Origin: Chionoecetes opilio
Taxonomy: Eukaryota > Arthropoda > Malacostraca > Decapoda > Majidae
Assembly (NCBI GenBank): GCA_016584305.1
Contig: JACEEZ010022681.1
Location: 50,001-114,000 of the forward strand
DNA length: 64,000 nucleotides
Direction of reading: 5' to 3'
Position 1 is the stretch's first letter. Every line of letters begins with the position of its first letter. The translations under genes were made by a program, and so were the position numbers. This document shows positions 58,961-64,000 of the stretch, piece by piece. The notes beneath the pieces were generated by a model that worked only from the letters and a program-made list of their open reading frames with translations, was not told the DNA's origin and did not search any database.

Positions 58961-59512
58961 ATCCTTCAAGCACTTCTTCTATGAAGCACTGCTTCATGTT
59001 CTATGTTCTACTTTAAATACTACTCGATATTCAAAGTTTCCACAATGTTTTACCCAATATGAAAATTGGTATACATTGTCAAACAACTATTCACCCAGGG
59101 ATCAGTGTTGCAGTATAAGGGTAGTGTAGTGTTCTAGGCGGGGGCACATTCGCTTAACATGTTCTATGTTCTACTATAAATACTACTCCACATTCAATGT
59201 TTCCACCACGTTTTACGTGATCAGAATTGGTATATATTGTCAAAAACCTATTCACCCAGGGAGCAGTACGTGCTTCAGTACACGGGTAGGGTAGCGTTTT
59301 AGGCAAGGGCACATTCACTTGAAATGTTCCATGTTGTATTTCAATTACTACTCTATATTTAATGTTTCCACCACGTTTTACCCAAGATCAGAATTGGAAT
59401 ATATTGTCAAACTATTAACCCAGGGAGCAGTGTTTCAGTATACGGGTAGGGTAGTGTTCTAGGCAAGGGCACATTCGCTGAACATGTTCTATGTTGTACT
59501 TTAACTACTACT
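58730..59512. repeat. (CA)n and a three-unit ~162-bp tandem repeat
   Basis: CA run at 58,912-58,957. From about 58,990 to 59,512, units with CACATTCGCTTAACATGTTC, CCACCACGTTTTAC, ATTGTCAAA and TTCACCCAGGGAGCAGTG recur at 59,146, 59,308 and 59,470 (162-bp period). The same repeat, inverted, lies inside the insertion at 51,801-52,591. No gene. Confidence 0.85.
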
Positions 59513-59677
59513 TGTTGGGGTTTAAAGGAACATTTTCTGTGTTGCGGGAACCTCCCGTGGAAGCGTGGAGTTTCCCGCCAGCGGAGCCTCAGTTTGGCGC
59601 AGAGTCTCTGTCTAGTAGTCAACAATAAAGCTCTCAAAGATCTCTCGGCTTTCATGACCCTGGGCCACGCTCTAACA
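59513..59677 (+). mobile_element. 5' LTR of a second Ty3/gypsy element (165 bp)
   Basis: TGTTGGGG...CTCTAACA with inverted TGTT/AACA ends, an AATAAA at about 59,625, and TGGCGCAGTTTACC directly after as a primer-binding site. It starts exactly where the tandem repeat stops. The 3' LTR lies beyond the window, so length cannot be confirmed. Confidence 0.7.
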
Positions 59678-59795
59678 TGGCGCAGTTTACCTACACGGGT
59701 GGTCTAGGGTCCCGAGAGTACCCTGTGCCGACAATTGGGGGACTGAAAGCGGAAATTGAGGAGCGAGGAGACAAAACAGAGCCGGCAGGCTCCCG

Positions 59796-60478
59796 TCATG
59801 GCACACACACACAACACCGCCGCCCTGGACAACACCACCGCCCTGGACAACACCACCGCCCTGGACAACACCACCGCCCTGGACAGTACCACCGCCTGGG
59901 TTTTCACCGCCACCTGTACACTACACACCGATATGGCAACCACAGCCGTCCTTTGGAGGACCAGGTCAGTTACCTACATGCCAGCCGCCGCCGCACCCGC
60001 AATGGTCTACACAGCACCGCCTGCGGCCCCAGCGAGGGCCACCATGGGCATGTCTCCGTCGCAGTTCGAGGCATGGGCCCGGAGCGTGAGGTGTTACAGT
60101 CAGGGTTGCGGCTGGGCAGCGCCTCTGGCCGCAGGTTACGTTAGGCTGTTGTGTGACGGTGAGGTACAGCAATGCTGGGACGCACTGGTGGACGGGCAGT
60201 TCTACCCTATGATGTCGACAGAGGAAGCGATCAGTGTAGTGCAGCGCGTCGTTGGTGGGCCAAAGTGTACAGTGGGGGCGTGGGCAGATTTCTTTGAGTG
60301 CACCCAGGAGCCTGTGGAAAGTGTGTGTTCGTATTTGGTCAAGTATAGAGCCAAAGCGGCGGAGTGCGAGTTTCGTTGCCCCCATTGTGCCGGTAATCTC
60401 AGTGATGTTATTTATGCTAGCAAAGAAGTTAGTGATGGGGCTGGCCGACCTTCGCATGAAAACCGAGGTCCTGCGTAG
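59796..60478 (+). CDS. Ty3/gypsy gag, N-terminal part
   Basis: The Met at 59,798 (MAHTHNTAALDN) gives a frame with four near-identical six-residue units (ALDNTT) from an 18-bp DNA repeat (59,823-59,890), then MGMSPSQFEAWARSVRCY and a capsid-like region (WDALVDGQFYPMMSTEEAI, WADFFECTQEPVESVCSYL, CEFRCPHC). Around 60,405-60,440 the frame slips, and the last 20 or so residues here are out of frame. The ALDNTT units look like recent minisatellite growth in the coding sequence. Confidence 0.75.
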
Positions 60479-61226
60479 TCTGCCTCAGTCACACAATGCA
60501 AGTGACGTGATTAATATTTGTGAGATGTTCGAGTCGGCCAAGAAAACAGCGGCAGCGCACGGTGCGGGCAGGCGTATGGCGGCAGCGGAGGGGCTCCAGG
60601 AGGCCTCTCCCACCGAGGTGGCGGCGGGGGCCAGACGGATCTCCCAACAGAGAGACGCCTCAGCCATGGCCTCAAAGGACAAACGCCCTGCGAAGTGCTG
60701 CCGTAACTGTGGCCGCAAGTGCGGAGGGGAGAAAAAGTGTACAGCCCTTTTCGTCACCTGTCACAACTGCGGGAAGACGGGCCACTTCAAGCGCGTGTGC
60801 CGGTCCCAGACACGCGAGTCGCCACCCAGCACCACCGGAGGCGTCACGTTGGGCGGCTCCGGGGGACTGTCAGCCAGCCTGAGGGTGGGTGTGTCGTGCA
60901 GTGACTCACCGGGCGAGCTCGAGGTGATGGCGGTGGCTGAAACGGGCGCACAGGTGTGCGTCGCGGGGTGCCACCTCATGGATGCTCTTGGCCTGTCCCC
61001 GAAGAGGCTCCAGCGCCCCACCGCCAACATCAGTCATCTCTCCGGGGGCCGTATCAACGTCCTGGGCAGCAAGACGTGTGAGTTCACGCTGGGACACGTA
61101 TCAGCCAAGGCAGTCCTGTACTTTGCTGAGGGTGTACGTCAGCTGTTTTGTCACTGCAGGTGTGCAAGGACCTCAGCCTTGTGCCCCCAACCTTTTCCAG
61201 CATGTTGCCAACAGTGGGTGGTGTGA
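60252..61226 (+). CDS. Ty3/gypsy gag C-terminus and protease
   Basis: True coding in this frame starts near 60,415 (MLAKKLVMGLADLRMK). A CCHC knuckle CHNCGKTGHFKRVC is at 60,759-60,800, preceded by a further Cys set (CCRNCGRKCGGEKKC). The protease begins VMAVAETGAQVCVAG (60,924-60,968): the catalytic Asp of the usual DTGAQ is Glu here, which should abolish activity. Another slip near 61,140-61,160 moves the reading to the pol frame. Protease would cut the polyprotein in the particle. Confidence 0.82.
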   Translation: MVGQSVQWGRGQISLSAPRSLWKVCVRIWSSIEPKRRSASFVAPIVPVISVMLFMLAKKLVMGLADLRMKTEVLRSLPQSHNASDVINICEMFESAKKTAAAHGAGRRMAAAEGLQEASPTEVAAGARRISQQRDASAMASKDKRPAKCCRNCGRKCGGEKKCTALFVTCHNCGKTGHFKRVCRSQTRESPPSTTGGVTLGGSGGLSASLRVGVSCSDSPGELEVMAVAETGAQVCVAGCHLMDALGLSPKRLQRPTANISHLSGGRINVLGSKTCEFTLGHVSAKAVLYFAEGVRQLFCHCRCARTSALCPQPFPACCQQWVV

Positions 61227-61291
61227 CCGAGGAAGACGCACCAGAACCCCCAGCCGCCCCACCGTGTCCCCGTATGACCTGACAGGAAAAC

Positions 61292-62983
61292 GTGGACCGC
61301 CTGGAAAAGTGGTTTCTGGGGCACTTTGGGCGCACTGCGCTTGCTGTAGACCGCTCGCCGCTACCAGAGATGAGTGGGCCTCTCCACCATATTCACCTGC
61401 GGCCCGACGCACAACCCTTCGCAGTTCATGCCCCCGCCACGATCCCTGACCACTTCAACGACGAAGTACGCAGGCAGCTTGATGAGGACGTGCGGAGGGG
61501 CATCATCGAGCCTGGTCCGGTGGGGGAGCCGACGGAGTGATGCTCGCGCATAGTTGTGGTGCCCATAAAGGACGGGCGGCCACGCAGGACTGTGGACTAC
61601 CAGCGGCTCAACAAGGCGTGCCGCCACGAGACCCACCACACCCACCTGCCCTTCGACATGATTACCAGGCTGCTGAAACACACATTCAAGACTGTGACAG
61701 ACGCGTACTCGGGGTACCACCAGATCGCCCTCGACAAGGAGAGCAGCAGACTCACTACGTTTATATCTCCGTGGGAGCGATACCGCTACCTGCGCACCCC
61801 GATGGGACACTGTGCCTCACAGGACGCCTTCACCAAGCGCTTCGACGATGTGATCACAGATGTTCCGAGGAAGCTGAAGTGCGTTGACGACACACTGCTG
61901 CATGACCACACCATCGCCGAAGCCTTCTGGCACACGTATGATTTCCTGCAGACGTGTGTAGAGAACGGGATCACGCTAAGGCCGGACAAATTCCACTTCT
62001 GCAGGAGGATTGTGACCTTCGCGGGCTATCTGCTGGGCTGGGAGGACTATCAGTCGGGTCAGGACCTCCTTAGCAGCATCACGGAATTCCAGATGCCGGC
62101 CAAGCCCTCCCTCACAGACGTCCGATCCTGGTTCGGCCTGGTAAATCAGGTAGCCCCTTTCCTGACCACAGCCCCCCTGATGGAACCGTTCAGGGAGCTT
62201 CTCAAGCGGGCGTCCGGAAAGTTGGTGTACTGGGACAACCAGCTGCAGGCCATATTTGAGGCGACGAGAGAGGCCATAGGCAAGCTAACAAGTGAGGGCC
62301 TCAGGTACTATGACGTCACACGGCCCACCGCAGTCTTTACGGACTACAATCGCCTCGGCATCAGCTTCTTGGTCATGCAGCAGTACTGTGAGTGCGTGTC
62401 GCAGGAGTCACCCCTGTATTGCAAGGGCGGGTGGAAATCGGCCTTGTGTGGCAGCCGCCACCTGACGGCAGCGGAAAAGAACTACTCAATGCTGGAGGGA
62501 GAAGCTCTCGCAATCGCTTGGTGCATGAAAAAGGCGCGCCTCTTCCTTCAAGGCTGCATGAACCTCACCTTCGTCACCGACCACCGGGCGCTCACAAAGA
62601 TCTTCAAGGATAAGGAGCTGAAAGACATCAGCAACCCACGCATACTAAACCTCAAGGAGAAAACGCTGATGTACACGTTCCGCGTGAAGTACCTGAAGGG
62701 CAAAGCCAATTGTGCGGCAGACACTCTCTCCAGGTACCCAATGCTGCATGGCGAGCCGGATGAGATAGACCTAGCTGAAGAGGAGGAGATGTGTGCCTTC
62801 GTCGCTGCAGCTACAGCGTGCGCCCTGGAGGGCGATGACGGGACCATTGGGACTTCGACAGAGTTCAAGAGGAAGCCTGCAGGGACGACGACTACCGACT
62901 GTTGCGTGAGCGAGTATCTGCAGGGGATTGGGCGGACCGCAAGGACACAGAGCCCCTCGCTCTTCGCCCTTTCTATAGAATGA
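61292..62983 (+). pseudogene. Ty3/gypsy reverse transcriptase and RNase H
   Basis: One frame, interrupted by TGA at 61,538-61,540 where the family has Trp (EPTE-stop-CSRIVVVPIKDG). RT blocks follow: RTVDYQRLN, TVTDAYSGYHQIALD, FISPWERYRYLRTPMG, and KCVDDTLLHD with the catalytic CVDD at 61,880-61,891. The YxDD box has Cys for Tyr, a form I recall in an arthropod gypsy subgroup. RNase H: VFTDYNRLGISFLVMQQYC, ALAIAWCMKKARLFLQG, FVTDHRALTKIF, and ADTLSRYP at the end. The linker frame after 62,870 is not the real one; reading moves to the integrase frame. An earlier in-frame TGA lies at 61,280-61,282. Confidence 0.88.
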
Positions 62984-64000
62984 GGCGCAACTTATCGTGC
63001 CAGGGCGACGTCGTCACATACTCCAGTGAGCAGCGGCACTTGCGGTTGGTGATTCCGGCGTCCCTCCATCGTGCAGTGCTCGATAACCTCCATGCAGGGC
63101 ACCAGGGGAGGGACTCCATGCTCCGCAGTGCCAGACAGTCGGTGTACTGGCCGGGCATTGACGCTGAGGTAGAGCAACGGCGGTGTCACTGTCAACTGTG
63201 CGAGCACACGGTCCCCTCCCATCCCGCCGAGACTCTCCTGCCCACGCCAGCACCTGAGTACCCTTTCCAGCAGGCAGCGGTGGACCTATTCCAGCTCAAC
63301 GGTAACACTTACCTCGCCTACGCCGACGACAGACTGACTGGCTGGCTGGAGGTAGAACACTTGCCCGGCGGGTGCTCCAGCACTAGGCTAATACCCGCGT
63401 TTAGAAGATGGTTCAGGAGATTCGGCATCCCTGAAGTGCTGTCGTGCGATGGCGGCACCAGCCTGGTGAGCCAGGAGGCAAACACGTTCTTCACCGCCTG
63501 GCACGTAACGCTGCGGGTGTCGTCCTCCCACTTCCCACAGTCTAACGGGCGAGCAGAGGCTGCAGTGAAGTCGGCTAAGAGGATCCTCGGGGGCAACAGC
63601 CCGCAAAGGGGCTCGCTTGACTCCGACGCGGCAGCGAAGGCCTTCCTGCAGTACCTCAACACGCCACTGCAGAGCACGGATGGGTCCCATTGCTCAGCTG
63701 CTGATGGGATGGCAGCTGAGGCCGGGCACATTCCGTGCCTGCTGCGAGAAGGCACTACAGCGTCAGCGACAGATGGGCGAGGATGCTGCGGGGCAGAGAG
63801 CGGGCCATGGCCCTCACAGGAGATTTAGCGGCGGAGAGGTGGAACTAGACTGCCCACGATTTGCGTCCACTCGCCCTCAGTCAGTGGGTCCGGGAGCAGA
63901 ATCAGGAAACGGGGCGATGGGACCGCTCAGGCGTCATCGTAGACACGTCTGGCCCGAGGCAGTACTTGGTGAGGCTGAATGGCAGCGGCAGAATCTTCCA
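62902..64000 (+). pseudogene. Ty3/gypsy integrase, runs off the window
   Basis: Frame open to 63,828. HHCC finger: LHAGHQGRDSML...RRCHCQLCEH. Core: first Asp in AAVDLFQLNG, second in LSCDGGTSLV, Glu in NGRAEAAVKSAKR. This is a complete D-D-E set at normal spacing. After a frameshift near 63,690-63,760, the C-terminal part reads PLALSQWVREQN, then RSGVIVD and YLVRLNGSGRI, the end being cut by the window edge at 64,000. The RT nonsense codon and the changed protease Asp show that the element is not autonomous. Confidence 0.88.

Overview
This is a repeat-saturated stretch of animal nuclear DNA. I found no convincing host protein-coding gene. Long mono-, di- and trinucleotide runs, G/T- and C/A-rich minisatellites, arthropod-type LINE, BEL/Pao, Ty3/gypsy, P, hAT and Helitron elements, and a dispersed tail with CCACGTGTAGGCC and TTCTTATG units all point to an arthropod. 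From memory of similar repeats I favour a decapod crustacean, probably a crab. That is an inference, not a measurement.

Layout. 0.6-3.3 kb: a minus-strand LINE with endonuclease and RT, dead by mutation. 3.75-7.94 kb: a plus-strand Ty3/gypsy pol and 3' LTR, split by a 721-bp MITE. 8-12 kb: microsatellites, a foldback and nested TIR elements. 12.3-14 kb: a decayed hAT-type (TTF zinc finger/DUF4371) transposase. 15-25 kb: a nest of MITEs and foldbacks, including a TTAA-flanked foldback, a TTA-flanked element inside a hAT-type MITE, and a split inverted copy of the 10.4-11.3 kb element. 25.2-31.3 kb: a gag-only minus-strand LTR element. A 2.9-kb hAT-type insertion with a perfect 8-bp target duplication sits in it, and that insertion holds two Helitron copies, one with a long GGG-rich minisatellite.

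31.6-34.8 kb: a 29-bp minisatellite split by a TIR transposon with a decayed transposase of a family I cannot place. 35.8-43.5 kb: two LTR-like units bordered by TA runs. The first is split by a 6-kb DNA transposon (36,290-42,254) with ~190-bp TIRs, a 3-bp duplication and a decayed multidomain protein, possibly Academ-like. 45.0-45.4 kb: an almost perfect 199-bp-arm palindrome. 47.0-52.7 kb: a P/THAP9-type transposon broken by three TIR insertions. 52.77-58.73 kb: a structurally complete BEL/Pao element with near-identical LTRs and a 5-bp duplication, but with the reverse transcriptase cleanly missing. 59.5 kb to the end: a plus-strand Ty3/gypsy element with a short LTR, running off the window.

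The elements do not form one pathway. What ties them together is nesting: many insertions can be dated relative to each other because their TIRs and duplications are intact, and coding frames resume across them. All family names come from reading motifs by eye; no search was run.
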